Part shown: positions 1 through 7,624 of the stretch, one piece after another | Layout of the letters: each line of letters starts with the position of its first letter | Numbering within the stretch: position 1 is the stretch's first letter | From: UBA7239 sp035456205 | Lineage (GTDB): Bacteria; Pseudomonadota; Gammaproteobacteria; Pseudomonadales; UBA7239 | Assembly (NCBI GenBank): GCA_035456205.1 | Contig: DATIDQ010000042.1 | Span: forward strand, 1-9,677 | Reading direction: 5' to 3' | Length of the DNA: 9,677 bases | Program-made: the position numbers and the translations under genes | The notes under the pieces: generated by a model | What the model was told of the DNA's origin: nothing | Seen by the model: only the letters and a program-made list of their open reading frames with translations | Databases searched by the model: none

Positions 1-489
1 ATCTTCTTTGGTGACACGACCACGTGGCCCACCTGCACTGATATCACGTAATTCCACACCCAGTTCACGCGCCAGTTTGCGCACAGCAGGCCCCGCATAA
101 ATTTCTGCATCGGTTTTTGTTGTATCGGCTTTTGCTACAGGCGCATCTATTGCGGTGGCTTTTTCTATCGGCAACACTGCAGTTGGCGCAGCTTTTTCTG
201 TAACCAGCGCGGCTTCAGTTGGTTTGATTTCTACAGCAGTAGCTTCTGCAGCAGCAGTTTCCACCCAGGCAATCACAGCACCGCTATTGACTTTGTCGCC
301 TACTTTTACCGTCAACTCGATAATGCGACCCGCCACCGAGCTTGGCACTTCCATCGAGGCTTTCGCACTTTCCAATACAACCAGCGACTGATCCACTTTA
401 ACGGTATCGCCGGGCTTGACCGACAACTCGATGACATCGACTGCATCATCGCTGCCCAGATCAGGAATTATTACTGCTTCCTTGGCCAC
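1..489 (-). CDS. aceF: Dihydrolipoamide acetyltransferase (pyruvate dehydrogenase E2), N-terminal part
   Basis: This is the E2 core subunit of the pyruvate dehydrogenase complex, which transfers the acetyl group from E1 to coenzyme A through a swinging lipoyl arm in the cytoplasm. The window holds 163 codons from the N terminus; the rest lies beyond the left edge. Residues about 3-75 form one lipoyl domain, with the lipoylated lysine expected at K43 in the context LESAKASMEV. Many relatives have Asp before this Lys; here it is Ala. An Ala/Pro/Thr-rich flexible linker follows (about 78-130). Then comes the start of the peripheral subunit-binding domain (PAVRKLARELGVEL, then GPRGRVTKED). The GTG start was chosen because an in-frame stop lies about 27 nt upstream, no ATG is available in frame, and GAGG sits at SD distance. 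It follows the aceE stop by 24 nt, so the two are surely one operon. Only one lipoyl domain precedes the binding domain, whereas E. coli AceF has three. Confidence 0.95.
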   Translation of the reverse strand, partial: MAKEAVIIPDLGSDDAVDVIELSVKPGDTVKVDQSLVVLESAKASMEVPSSVAGRIIELTVKVGDKVNSGAVIAWVETAAAEATAVEIKPTEAALVTEKAAPTAVLPIEKATAIDAPVAKADTTKTDAEIYAGPAVRKLARELGVELRDISAGGPRGRVTKED

Positions 490-513
490 ATTAACCTCAA
501 CTATGCTTTTTAT

Positions 514-3159
514 TTAACTGTAAAAGGGCGATGGTTTATCCGCCGGAATATCAAACTGGATGCGTGCTTTTTCAACCACATCCGCACTAACTGCACCTGT
601 TTGTTGCAAGGCGTACAAGGTTGCCAATACAACATGGTGACGATCCACTTCAAAGTGACGACGCAGTTGCGCGCGAGTATCACTGCGACCAAAACCGTCT
701 GTGCCTAGCACTTCGTAATAATTCGGCACCCACTGACGAATCTGGTCGGCATACAACTTCACATAATCGGTTGCAGCAACCACGGGGCCTGATGTATCTG
801 CGAGCAGCGTTTGCACGTAAGCCACTTGCGGTTTCGCTGTAGGATGCAAACGGTTCCAACGCTCGACTTCAAGTCCTTCGCGGCGCAGTTCATTAAAGCT
901 GGTGACGCTCCACACATTGATTTTCAATTTGAACTGCTCACGCAATATCACAGCTGCCGCTTCCACTTCACGTAAAATCGTACCGGAACCTAATAATTGC
1001 GCTTGCGCGTTGTCTTCACGCTGCAGGCAATACATACCGCGCACGATACCTTCTTCCACACCAGCCGGCATCGGCGGCTGCGCGTAATTTTCATTCATGG
1101 TGGTGATGTAATAAAAACGGTTTTTCTGTTCTTCCAGCATTTCTTTCAAACCCTGCTGGATAATCACCGCCAACTCATACGCATAGCATGGATCATACGT
1201 CACACTATTGGGGATGCTGTTGGCCAGAATGTGGCTGTGTCCATCCTGGTGCTGTAAACCTTCACCATTTAATGTAGTGCGTCCTGCAGTGGCACCGATC
1301 AAAAATCCGCGCGAACCGGAATCCGCTGCCGCCCACGCCAGATCACCGATGCGCTGAAAACCGAACATGGAATAAAAAATATAGAACGGCACGAGCGGGC
1401 AATTGTGCGCGCTGTAAGAAGTCGCGCAAGCAATCCATGCCGACATCGCCCCTGATTCATTAATGCCTTCTTCCAGAATTTGCCCTTGCTCGGACTCCTT
1501 GTAATACAGCATCTGATTCGCATCGACTGGCGAATATTTTTGTCCGACCGATGAGTAAATCCCGAGCTGCCGAAACATGCCTTCCATGCCAAAAGTGCGC
1601 GCCTCATCTGGCACTATTGGCACGATGCGATTGCCGATGTTTTGATCTTTCACCAGTATCGACAATAAACGTACAAACGCCATAGTTGTGGAAATAGCCC
1701 GTTCACCACTGCCGGCCAACACAGGCTCAAAATCAGAAAGTTTTGGCACCGGAAAATTGTCTGTCCCGCGGCGACGCGCCGGCAGGGCACCACCGAGTTT
1801 TGCGCGACGGTCGCGCATGTATTCCATTTCCGGGCTATCTTCCGGCGGACGGTAATAAGGGATATTTTCCAATTCTTCATCTGTGAGTGGAATATCAAAC
1901 TTGTCACGAAAGTGGTGCAAACTTTCTTCGTCGAGCTTTTTGACCGAGTGCGTATCATTGGTCGCCTCACCGGATGCACCCATGCCATAACCTTTGACGG
2001 TTTGCGCCAGAATCACCGTCGGTTTGCCGCCGTTATTGTTAACCGCTTCCCAATACGCTGCGTACACTTTATACGGATCATGCCCGCCACGATTCAGTTC
2101 GGCGATATCCTGATCCGACATATCCTCTACCAGTTTCAACAACTCCGGGTATTTGCCGAAAAATTTTTCCCGTGTATAAGCGCCACCCATGTTTTTGCAA
2201 TTTTGCAATTCGCCGTCGACCACTTCATCCATCAATTTTTGCAGCAAACCGGTTTTGTCTTTTTCAAACAGCGCATCCCAATGTCTACCCCATAAAACCT
2301 TGATGACGTTCCAGCCTGCGCCGCGAAATACACCCTCCAGTTCCTGCACAATTTTGCCATTGCCGCGCACCGGGCCATCGAGCCGTTGCAAATTGCAATT
2401 GACAACAAAAATCAGGTTGTCGAGCTTTTCGCGCCCAGCCAATGAAATCGAACCGAGTGATTCAGGTTCATCGCACTCTCCATCACCGAGAAATGCCCAG
2501 ATTTTTCTATCGCCCTGCTCCACCAAACCACGCTTTTGCTGATACTTCATCACGTGCGCTTGATAAATCGCCTGAATTGGACCAAGACCCATCGACACCG
2601 TGGGAAATTGCCAGTAATCCGGCATCAACCACGGGTGCGGATACGATGACAAGCCATTGCCATCCACTTCACGGCGAAAATTATCCAGCTTGTCTTCATC
2701 AAAGCGACGCTCAAGAAATGAACGTGCATAAATACCAGGCGCGCTGTGGCCCTGGTAGTAAATCAAATCAGCTTGTTGTTCACCCTCACCGCCGCGAAAA
2801 AAATAATTGAAGCCGATGTCATACAACATCGCAGCAGAAGAAAAGGTGGCGATGTGGCCACCGAGACCGTCTTCACGCTTGTTTGCACGCATCACCATCG
2901 CCAGTGCATTCCAGCGCACCAGTGAACGAATACGGCGCTCCATAAACAGATCGCCAGACATGCGTTTTTCTTCGGTGAAGTGGATGGTGTTGCGGTAAGG
3001 GGTGGTGATGGCCGTCGGTAATTTCAGGCCCTTTTCATAGGCTTTTGCAGCCAATGTGAATAACATGAAGGCGGCGCGTTCGCGGCCACCGTGCTGGATC
3101 AACGCTTCCATGGCATCTAGCCATTCACGGGTTTCCTGGGGATCGATATCGTCCACCAT
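514..3159 (-). CDS. aceE: Pyruvate dehydrogenase E1 component, homodimeric type
   Basis: AceE decarboxylates pyruvate with thiamine diphosphate (ThDP) and reductively acetylates the lipoyl group of E2, linking glycolysis to the TCA cycle. The 881 residues match the usual length of the family (E. coli about 887). The ThDP/Mg site is plain: GDGECDEPES from residue 225 and NCNLQRLDGPV from 254. The motif KGYGMG at 389-394 is followed by H404, which corresponds by alignment to the active-site His of E. coli AceE. E568 in GINESG corresponds to the Glu that activates the ThDP aminopyrimidine. The C-terminal domain carries the typical VLGTDGFGRSDTRAQLR stretch. The ATG at 3159 is preceded by a strong AGAGGAG ribosome site. 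aceF follows after 24 nt. The Nudix gene stops 54 nt upstream, leaving room for a dedicated promoter. Nothing is missing or truncated. Confidence 0.98.
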   Translation of the reverse strand: MVDDIDPQETREWLDAMEALIQHGGRERAAFMLFTLAAKAYEKGLKLPTAITTPYRNTIHFTEEKRMSGDLFMERRIRSLVRWNALAMVMRANKREDGLGGHIATFSSAAMLYDIGFNYFFRGGEGEQQADLIYYQGHSAPGIYARSFLERRFDEDKLDNFRREVDGNGLSSYPHPWLMPDYWQFPTVSMGLGPIQAIYQAHVMKYQQKRGLVEQGDRKIWAFLGDGECDEPESLGSISLAGREKLDNLIFVVNCNLQRLDGPVRGNGKIVQELEGVFRGAGWNVIKVLWGRHWDALFEKDKTGLLQKLMDEVVDGELQNCKNMGGAYTREKFFGKYPELLKLVEDMSDQDIAELNRGGHDPYKVYAAYWEAVNNNGGKPTVILAQTVKGYGMGASGEATNDTHSVKKLDEESLHHFRDKFDIPLTDEELENIPYYRPPEDSPEMEYMRDRRAKLGGALPARRRGTDNFPVPKLSDFEPVLAGSGERAISTTMAFVRLLSILVKDQNIGNRIVPIVPDEARTFGMEGMFRQLGIYSSVGQKYSPVDANQMLYYKESEQGQILEEGINESGAMSAWIACATSYSAHNCPLVPFYIFYSMFGFQRIGDLAWAAADSGSRGFLIGATAGRTTLNGEGLQHQDGHSHILANSIPNSVTYDPCYAYELAVIIQQGLKEMLEEQKNRFYYITTMNENYAQPPMPAGVEEGIVRGMYCLQREDNAQAQLLGSGTILREVEAAAVILREQFKLKINVWSVTSFNELRREGLEVERWNRLHPTAKPQVAYVQTLLADTSGPVVAATDYVKLYADQIRQWVPNYYEVLGTDGFGRSDTRAQLRRHFEVDRHHVVLATLYALQQTGAVSADVVEKARIQFDIPADKPSPFYS

Positions 3160-3197
3160 CCTGACTCCTCTCTACTGCTATAACTCCGGGTACGGAC

Positions 3198-3203
3198 AGT
3201 ATA
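3198..3203 (-). promoter_or_regulatory. Possible -10 box of an aceE promoter
   Basis: On the minus strand the short gap before aceE contains TATACT, five of six matches to the sigma-70 -10 consensus. It would give a transcript start near 3191 and a leader of about 32 nt that keeps the AGAGGAG ribosome site. No convincing -35 hexamer lies 16-18 nt upstream. The call therefore rests on the -10 and on the need for aceEF to be expressed independently of the upstream genes. An AT-rich dyad (TGTAAA and TTTACA, 3 nt apart) lies directly upstream at 3204-3218 and overlaps the end of the Nudix gene. Confidence 0.25.
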
Positions 3204-3213
3204 TGTAAATTTT

Positions 3214-3792
3214 TTACAAGATTCCTGTTCTGACACGCCTTTCAGTGGCCAATAGACCCATTACTGACAACGAATCGGTAATTTTTCCAGCAAATATCCA
3301 ATCTATGGCTTCAGTTAACGGTACGCGCAATACTTCGATATCCTCGGTCGCTTCAAGATGCATCTCGCCTTTTACCAACCCTTGCGCGAGGTAGATCGCG
3401 CCGCTTTCATCCGTCACCGAATTAGATGTGTGCAAGTCCAGTAAATGCTTCCAGTTATTTGCGGTTAGGCCCGTTTCTTCGCGCAATTCACGCTTGGCGG
3501 TATCCAGCATATTTTCAGACAGCGGCGACCCACCTTCCGGAATTTCAATGCTGTATTGATTGAGCGTGTAGCGGAATTGTTTGACGAGCCAGACGCACCC
3601 GTCACTATCCAGTGGCACCACGCCCACAGCACGATTCTTGAAATGCACTACGCCATAAATACCGGCGGTGCCAGCGGGTATCAGCACATTCTCGTGCGTA
3701 ACACTGATCCACGGATTTTCATAAACAAGCTGCTGATCCAGTTGCTGCCAGGATCCACGTTTTTTCGGGAAATTATCAAGGTCGGATGACAT
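3214..3792 (-). CDS. Nudix hydrolase, ADP-ribose pyrophosphatase-like
   Basis: This is a Nudix-family pyrophosphohydrolase of 192 residues, most like the ADP-ribose/nucleotide-sugar diphosphatase group that hydrolyses NDP-X compounds using Mg2+. The full Nudix box GX5EX7REUXEEXGU is present at residues about 87-109, starting GGSPLSE and ending RELREETGL. It is preceded by the strand and loop RYTLNQYSIEIPEGG typical of this group. The substrate cannot be fixed from the motif alone. The frame is open further upstream to 3903, but that stretch lies wholly inside the preceding gene. The ATG at 3792 (MSSDLDNF) gives a usual family length and has GGAGG and GGAAG upstream. With this start the gene overlaps the CvpA-like gene by 17 nt, suggesting translational coupling. 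The protein has no signal peptide and is presumably cytoplasmic. Confidence 0.88.
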   Translation of the reverse strand: MSSDLDNFPKKRGSWQQLDQQLVYENPWISVTHENVLIPAGTAGIYGVVHFKNRAVGVVPLDSDGCVWLVKQFRYTLNQYSIEIPEGGSPLSENMLDTAKRELREETGLTANNWKHLLDLHTSNSVTDESGAIYLAQGLVKGEMHLEATEDIEVLRVPLTEAIDWIFAGKITDSLSVMGLLATERRVRTGIL

Positions 3793-4906
3793 CGGCTTCC
3801 GCACCCTCCGGTGGCTTTTCTTCGGTGATATGGAGGCGGCCATTGCTATCTTTCCACCGGTATAGAGATTTGGCGGAAGGCGTGCGAGTATTTGTAGCTT
3901 CACTCATTTGTTTTTCGTGCGGCGGCGGTATCGTAGCAGCCGGAAGTGGCTCTGGCAGATGACCTTGTGCCAGCATGTCTGCCAACTGCCGCATCTTGTC
4001 ATTGGTCATCAACGCCAATAAATTTCCCTGCTGCAATTTTTCTCGCAACTCCGGATCTTGCACTAACGCTTGAAATTCAGGTGTGGTGCGGAGTTTTTCA
4101 AAATGTCGCGCATAACGTGACAACATATCTGCCAATGCTTGCGATTGCTCGGGCAGCGTCTTGCCGGGTAAACCTGCAATGGCAAGAAAATTCAGGACTT
4201 GCACATCTTCCGTCAGTGCCTGAAATGGTGCCAAACGCAAAATATCGGCGCTGCTGCCATTCACCAACACAGCATAATTAGCGGGTTCCTGGAATAACAA
4301 ACGCAATTCAGGTTTGGTCGACAAGTGCCGCAATCCTTCACTCATAGAAAGCGGCTGGTGTACCCAATGCGCTGCGACTGCCGCCGCCGGGCTATCGCCC
4401 AGCGCGCCTTTTACCATTACAGCCATGGCTTGCCCCGACAAATCACTCGCCAGATGATCTATCTTCCCGATTGTCGAAGCATCACTAGCAACATGATCAA
4501 CACTCGCTTGTTGTGCAGTGCGCAAGTACCACGCATCCCGCAAAGTACTTGCCACCCACACCGCGAATAAACCGATGCCCGCACCCAGCAATACGCCCGA
4601 TATAGCGCCCGGTATTTTGCCGCTTTCGTGCCATTCTTCTGGCATCAACGAACCCAACCAGCGAGTAGCAACAGAGAAAAGTATCGAACCGGCAAAAAAC
4701 AGCAACAAGCCTGCGACTGGCCACACCAGCAATCCCGGCAACCAGCCTTTATCTGCCAGATAGTGCGCCAGATGAGGCGTTTCCTGCCATGTCAGCGCGT
4801 AGGCTAACACCATCGCCAGAATACTGGCGATGATGGCCACCAGACCGCGTGCGTACCCCCACCAGGCTGCCAGCAACACAATGGAGACAATCAGCAGCCC
4901 GTTCAT
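3776..4906 (-). CDS. CvpA-like inner-membrane protein with C-terminal DUF4124-like tail
   Basis: The 376-residue protein begins with four hydrophobic segments (about 4-20, 22-39, 56-79 and 99-121), arranged as in CvpA (colicin V production) membrane proteins. Between them lie the small/aromatic loops typical of that family (GYARGL near 17, GKIPGAISGVLLG near 97-108). A long soluble part follows. It contains two loosely similar helical stretches (about 195-245 and 272-312, both beginning L-x-T-x-PE) and a Pro-rich linker (about 317-330). Residues about 348-376 (YRWKDSNGRLHITEEKPP) fit the DUF4124 pattern, usually a small periplasmic domain near the N terminus of short envelope proteins. The function is unknown; CvpA relatives are linked to envelope homeostasis. 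The gene starts 10 nt after the sulfotransferase stop with only a weak ribosome site, so coupling is likely. Its end overlaps the Nudix start by 17 nt. Confidence 0.8.
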   Translation of the reverse strand: MNGLLIVSIVLLAAWWGYARGLVAIIASILAMVLAYALTWQETPHLAHYLADKGWLPGLLVWPVAGLLLFFAGSILFSVATRWLGSLMPEEWHESGKIPGAISGVLLGAGIGLFAVWVASTLRDAWYLRTAQQASVDHVASDASTIGKIDHLASDLSGQAMAVMVKGALGDSPAAAVAAHWVHQPLSMSEGLRHLSTKPELRLLFQEPANYAVLVNGSSADILRLAPFQALTEDVQVLNFLAIAGLPGKTLPEQSQALADMLSRYARHFEKLRTTPEFQALVQDPELREKLQQGNLLALMTNDKMRQLADMLAQGHLPEPLPAATIPPPHEKQMSEATNTRTPSAKSLYRWKDSNGRLHITEEKPPEGAEADVIRP

Positions 4907-4916
4907 AGACCGGTTT

Positions 4917-6668
4917 CTAGAGAAACTTCCAGCGCTTGCGGTGAATCTTTACACCATGCTGCGCGAGAATCTCGATGTCGGTATCGTCAAGATATTCAAC
5001 AATCCCTTGCGCCAGCTCGCCAATATAGGGCGCATAGTTTACCCAGCGCATTTTCGACGTCGTGTAGATCGGCTGACGCACCTGCCAAGCGCTGACAGTC
5101 TGCACGCCACGCCGGTTTTTCGCATAATCCAGGCAAGCTGGATCCCAAGGCAATCCACAGGCATCAATCAGCTGGCGTGCCTGATTTTCCGGATCCTCAA
5201 TCAACAGCTCGTAAGGCATTTCTACAATCCGGCCTGCAGGCAGGACACTGTTCCAGTATTCCATCAACTCTCGATACTGGCAGTAGCTATCAGCAATCCA
5301 TTTTAGATCCAATGACCATTTGAGCCCGAAGAACAACTGGAAGTAGCACGATATGCAGACATCCAACGGGTGGCGTACGGCATGGATAATCCGTGCCTTG
5401 GGAAACATCGTCGCAATCAACCCTAGAAAACGGTAGTTATCTGGCAGCTTATCCACCACGCGCAAGGCATCACTGCGCCCGCTTCCCTTCAGCACCCTGA
5501 TATAAGCCTCTGCTTGCTCCTGCCACATCGCCGAATCTGGCATCACATACCGCTCAATGCCGAAGCGTGATTCGCGCTTCGCCGCCATGTAGATTTCGTC
5601 CATGATACGGGGAATTTCCGTCAGTTCGCCTGCACCGGCCGCGTGCGGATGGCTGTCGATGATCTGCTCCATTAGCGAAGTGCCACTGCGCGGCATACCC
5701 ACAATGAATAGCGGCAGCTCCGAAGTGTTGCCATACGAACCGGGATTAGCCAGACAGTCGGCAGTCAGCAGTTTTTTCTGGCACCGTATCAGATGCTGGT
5801 CGTCGTCTGGCTTGGTCGCCCCCTTGGCCAGCACATTACCCTGACGGTAATAGCTGAATGCCTTCTCATAGTCACCAACATCGTCATACATCTTGCCAAT
5901 CGCAAACAGCAGGTTGTAACGATCAACCACCCGCATGCCCTGCTGCAACACGCCCACTGTCTTTTCGATAAAGGGCATATCCTCCGGTTTGAACTTCCTG
6001 GTCCGGATCAACTGTTCATAAGCAGGCCCGTAAGCCGGATCCTGTTCAATGGCCTTACGGAGAAATCGCTCTGCTTCCTCCATACGGCCCAGCGCAACCA
6101 ATGTCCGGGATAAGGCACACAGCACCGTAGGATTCTTGGGATTCTTCCGGCGTGCCTGATCGGCATACGCCAGGGATTCCTCGTTGCGCCCGAGCAATCC
6201 CAGCGCCAGAGACAGGTTGCTGTAAACATGGACATCCAGTGCCTTCTTGCTGACTGCCTTTTCGAGCCACTCGATTGCCTTGTCAATCTCGTTCAGGGCC
6301 AGCATCAATGCCCCCTTGCCACCCAAGGCTGGGGCAGAATCCGGATTGATTGCCAGCGCCTTGTCCAGATAAACCACTGCATGCCCGAATTGTTGCAAGC
6401 TCTGGTAGGCAGCGGAGATATTGACCAATGCCGTGATATTTTCCGGCTCCACTTGCAGTATCCTCAGATACACAGCAACGGCATGTAAATAATCGCCCAG
6501 TACGTAATAAGCCTGACCAAGCTGCAGATTGATGACTGCCTGGCCGACTATGCTGTCCTCATCAAGAAGCTCCAGTTTCCTGCGAGCCTCATCGAATTGT
6601 TTATCGTTAATCAGTCGATCGACTTCCTGCAGGCAGGCTGCAGCTTCCTTTCGTTTCATGGCTTGCAT
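4917..6668 (-). CDS. TPR-repeat sulfotransferase (Sulfotransfer_3-like)
   Basis: The predicted 583-residue protein joins an N-terminal TPR array to a PAPS-dependent sulfotransferase domain. About six TPR units fill residues 10-213, with a further one near 251-282; several end in the usual A-x-x-x-P. The transferase domain starts near 319. Its 5'-phosphosulfate loop is GMPRSGTS (324-331), and the 3'-phosphate-binding segment is VRHPLDVCIS (around 431-440). Following the loop, SHPHAAGAGELTEIPRI places a Glu at 348. The catalytic Glu of eukaryotic tyrosylprotein sulfotransferases lies in a similar position (GEE...IPRI). The family transfers sulfate from PAPS to hydroxyl groups; the acceptor here is unknown. 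No signal peptide or membrane segment is seen, so it is probably cytoplasmic. The frame is open up to 6731, but ATG 6668 has GAGGT 8 nt upstream and starts 10 nt after the preceding stop. Another ATG lies at 6659. Confidence 0.88.
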   Translation of the reverse strand: MQAMKRKEAAACLQEVDRLINDKQFDEARRKLELLDEDSIVGQAVINLQLGQAYYVLGDYLHAVAVYLRILQVEPENITALVNISAAYQSLQQFGHAVVYLDKALAINPDSAPALGGKGALMLALNEIDKAIEWLEKAVSKKALDVHVYSNLSLALGLLGRNEESLAYADQARRKNPKNPTVLCALSRTLVALGRMEEAERFLRKAIEQDPAYGPAYEQLIRTRKFKPEDMPFIEKTVGVLQQGMRVVDRYNLLFAIGKMYDDVGDYEKAFSYYRQGNVLAKGATKPDDDQHLIRCQKKLLTADCLANPGSYGNTSELPLFIVGMPRSGTSLMEQIIDSHPHAAGAGELTEIPRIMDEIYMAAKRESRFGIERYVMPDSAMWQEQAEAYIRVLKGSGRSDALRVVDKLPDNYRFLGLIATMFPKARIIHAVRHPLDVCISCYFQLFFGLKWSLDLKWIADSYCQYRELMEYWNSVLPAGRIVEMPYELLIEDPENQARQLIDACGLPWDPACLDYAKNRRGVQTVSAWQVRQPIYTTSKMRWVNYAPYIGELAQGIVEYLDDTDIEILAQHGVKIHRKRWKFL

Positions 6669-6678
6669 TGATACTACC

Positions 6679-7020
6679 TCAGGGTGTCTGCAACAGGATG
6701 ATCTTGTTGATTTCCTGTGCGACAGGTTCACTGAACCCCAACTCCTTGAGTCGCTCGGTGAAGATGAGATGCAAACGAGCCTTGCGATAGATGCCCAACG
6801 ATTGTTGCGTCTTGAAATGCTGCACTTTCAGCACAACGTCTTTAATGCGCCGCTCCAGGTCTGCTATTTGGGCTGCTGGTAACTTGCCGGCAGCCTTGCC
6901 TGCCGCTTTGGCAAAATAGCCTTCCACCACGGCAGGCTGTAAATAACTGAACAAATCATCCGCCAGTGTCTTGGCAAACTGATCAACCAGCCGGTTCTTT
7001 TTCCAAAAAAACATTTCCAT
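6679..7020 (-). CDS. Hypothetical protein, 113 residues, first gene of the sulfotransferase operon
   Basis: I do not recognise this protein. It appears soluble, basic and mostly helical: an N-terminal MEMFFWKKNRLVDQF stretch, then an Ala/Gly/Lys-rich segment (about 38-50, AKAAGKAAGK). A charged helix follows (IADLERRIKDVVLKVQ), and the C-terminal part RLKELGFSEPVAQEIN looks like two short helices. There are no cysteines, no signal peptide and no obvious catalytic motif. The ATG at 7020 was chosen because GAGGAA lies 8 nt upstream; a TTG at 7023 and an ATG at 7014 are worse spaced. Its TGA stop is 10 nt before the sulfotransferase start, so the two are almost certainly co-translated from one message. 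That suggests a partner or accessory role, but this is inference from position only. The open frame with a proper ribosome site makes a real gene likely. Confidence 0.7.
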   Translation of the reverse strand: MEMFFWKKNRLVDQFAKTLADDLFSYLQPAVVEGYFAKAAGKAAGKLPAAQIADLERRIKDVVLKVQHFKTQQSLGIYRKARLHLIFTERLKELGFSEPVAQEINKIILLQTP

Positions 7021-7051
7021 CAAACGGCTTCCTCACGCGCAAACATCATAG

Positions 7052-7064
7052 ATAGTGACACTAT
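7052..7064. repeat. Short perfect dyad upstream of the sulfotransferase operon
   Basis: ATAGTG and CACTAT are exact inverted copies separated by one base. They sit about 30-45 nt before the start of the 113-residue gene, where a promoter would be expected. The dyad could be an operator for this operon. A six-base arm can also occur by chance. I could not pair it with a convincing sigma-70 promoter. Confidence 0.3.
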
Positions 7065-7076
7065 AACGTGACGCAC

Positions 7077-7117
7077 AAAACTACCGCCACCCAAAACTGC
7101 AACGCAGGTTCGGGTAG
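7077..7117 (-). terminator. Possible terminator after the downstream pilin gene
   Basis: Read on the minus strand, the RNA after the pilin stop can fold with CUACC near its start pairing to GGUAG near its end. Alternatively, ACCCGAA can pair with UUUUGGGU around an inner loop that itself contains CUGC/GCAG. A run of four U follows. It lies about 10-50 nt after the pilin stop, where a terminator is expected. The stem is interrupted and the U-run is short, so this is only a moderate candidate. Confidence 0.4.
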
Positions 7118-7126
7118 CCAGGGGAA

Positions 7127-7624
7127 TTACTTACACTCGGTCGGCGCGTAGCGGGCTGGCAGGGTGCCGGGGGTGCTTGGCAAACTGCGGTTTTGTGCCG
7201 TCACGGCACTGACACTGGCACAGGCCCAGTCCATACTGCCGTTCAGCATGGAAGCCAGAGGCTGCCCAGCAACCGATGGCATGATCGTGATGGTCTTACC
7301 GGTAATTTGCGGAATGTTGGCACTGTATGTTGCGGTAATCGTGCCGGTAGCCGGGTCGATGGTCATACCGGCAACATACTTGGTGGGCTTGAAACTGGCG
7401 TTAAAGGCGGCCGAAAGGGCGGCTACACCCAGCATGCCATTTGACTGGTAGTATTCGGCAAGCTCCACCTTGGTAGAGTCAGCCAGTACCAGACCTTCCG
7501 ATACCTTGGCGCGGATCGTGTAGTCTTCATATGTCGGCAGCGCAATAGCGGCGAGGATGCCGACGATCGCAACCACAATCATCAGTTCGATCAGCGTGAA
7601 GCCTTGCTGCAGGGATTCTTTCAT
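7127..7624 (-). CDS. Type IV pilin (second copy, PilA-like)
   Basis: This is a 165-residue type IVa major-pilin-like protein, exported to the inner membrane, cut and N-methylated by prepilin peptidase, and assembled into a pilus. The leader is MKESLQQG, cut before F9. The mature N terminus FTLIELMIVVAIVGILAAIALP has the conserved Glu at mature position 5 and the hydrophobic alpha-1 helix. Two cysteines (C135 in DWAC and C164 in PTECK) enclose the expected disulfide D-loop of 28 residues near the C terminus. GAGG lies 9 nt before the ATG. The protein is about 70% identical to its upstream neighbour by hand alignment. Differences cluster in the middle of the globular domain and the D-loop, while the last residues (ARYAPTECK) are identical. 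A strong terminator lies between the two genes, so it needs its own promoter, and no clear one is visible. The leader has one Lys and one Glu, so it is less basic than usual. It may be a minor or alternative pilin. Confidence 0.93.
   Translation of the reverse strand: MKESLQQGFTLIELMIVVAIVGILAAIALPTYEDYTIRAKVSEGLVLADSTKVELAEYYQSNGMLGVAALSAAFNASFKPTKYVAGMTIDPATGTITATYSANIPQITGKTITIMPSVAGQPLASMLNGSMDWACASVSAVTAQNRSLPSTPGTLPARYAPTECK

Noticed and set aside
155..391. Plus-strand open frame rich in Ala and Thr
   Set aside because: It is the antisense shadow of the aceF linker; low-complexity codons on the other strand explain its composition.
3793..3903. N-terminal extension of the Nudix protein up to 3903
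   Set aside because: The extra 37 residues lie inside the CvpA-like gene in another frame, show no family similarity, and are not needed for a full-length Nudix protein.
6669..6731. Upstream ATG start for the sulfotransferase (6731)
   Set aside because: It would overlap the preceding gene by over 50 nt and adds a non-TPR tail; ATG 6668 has a well-placed GAGGT site.
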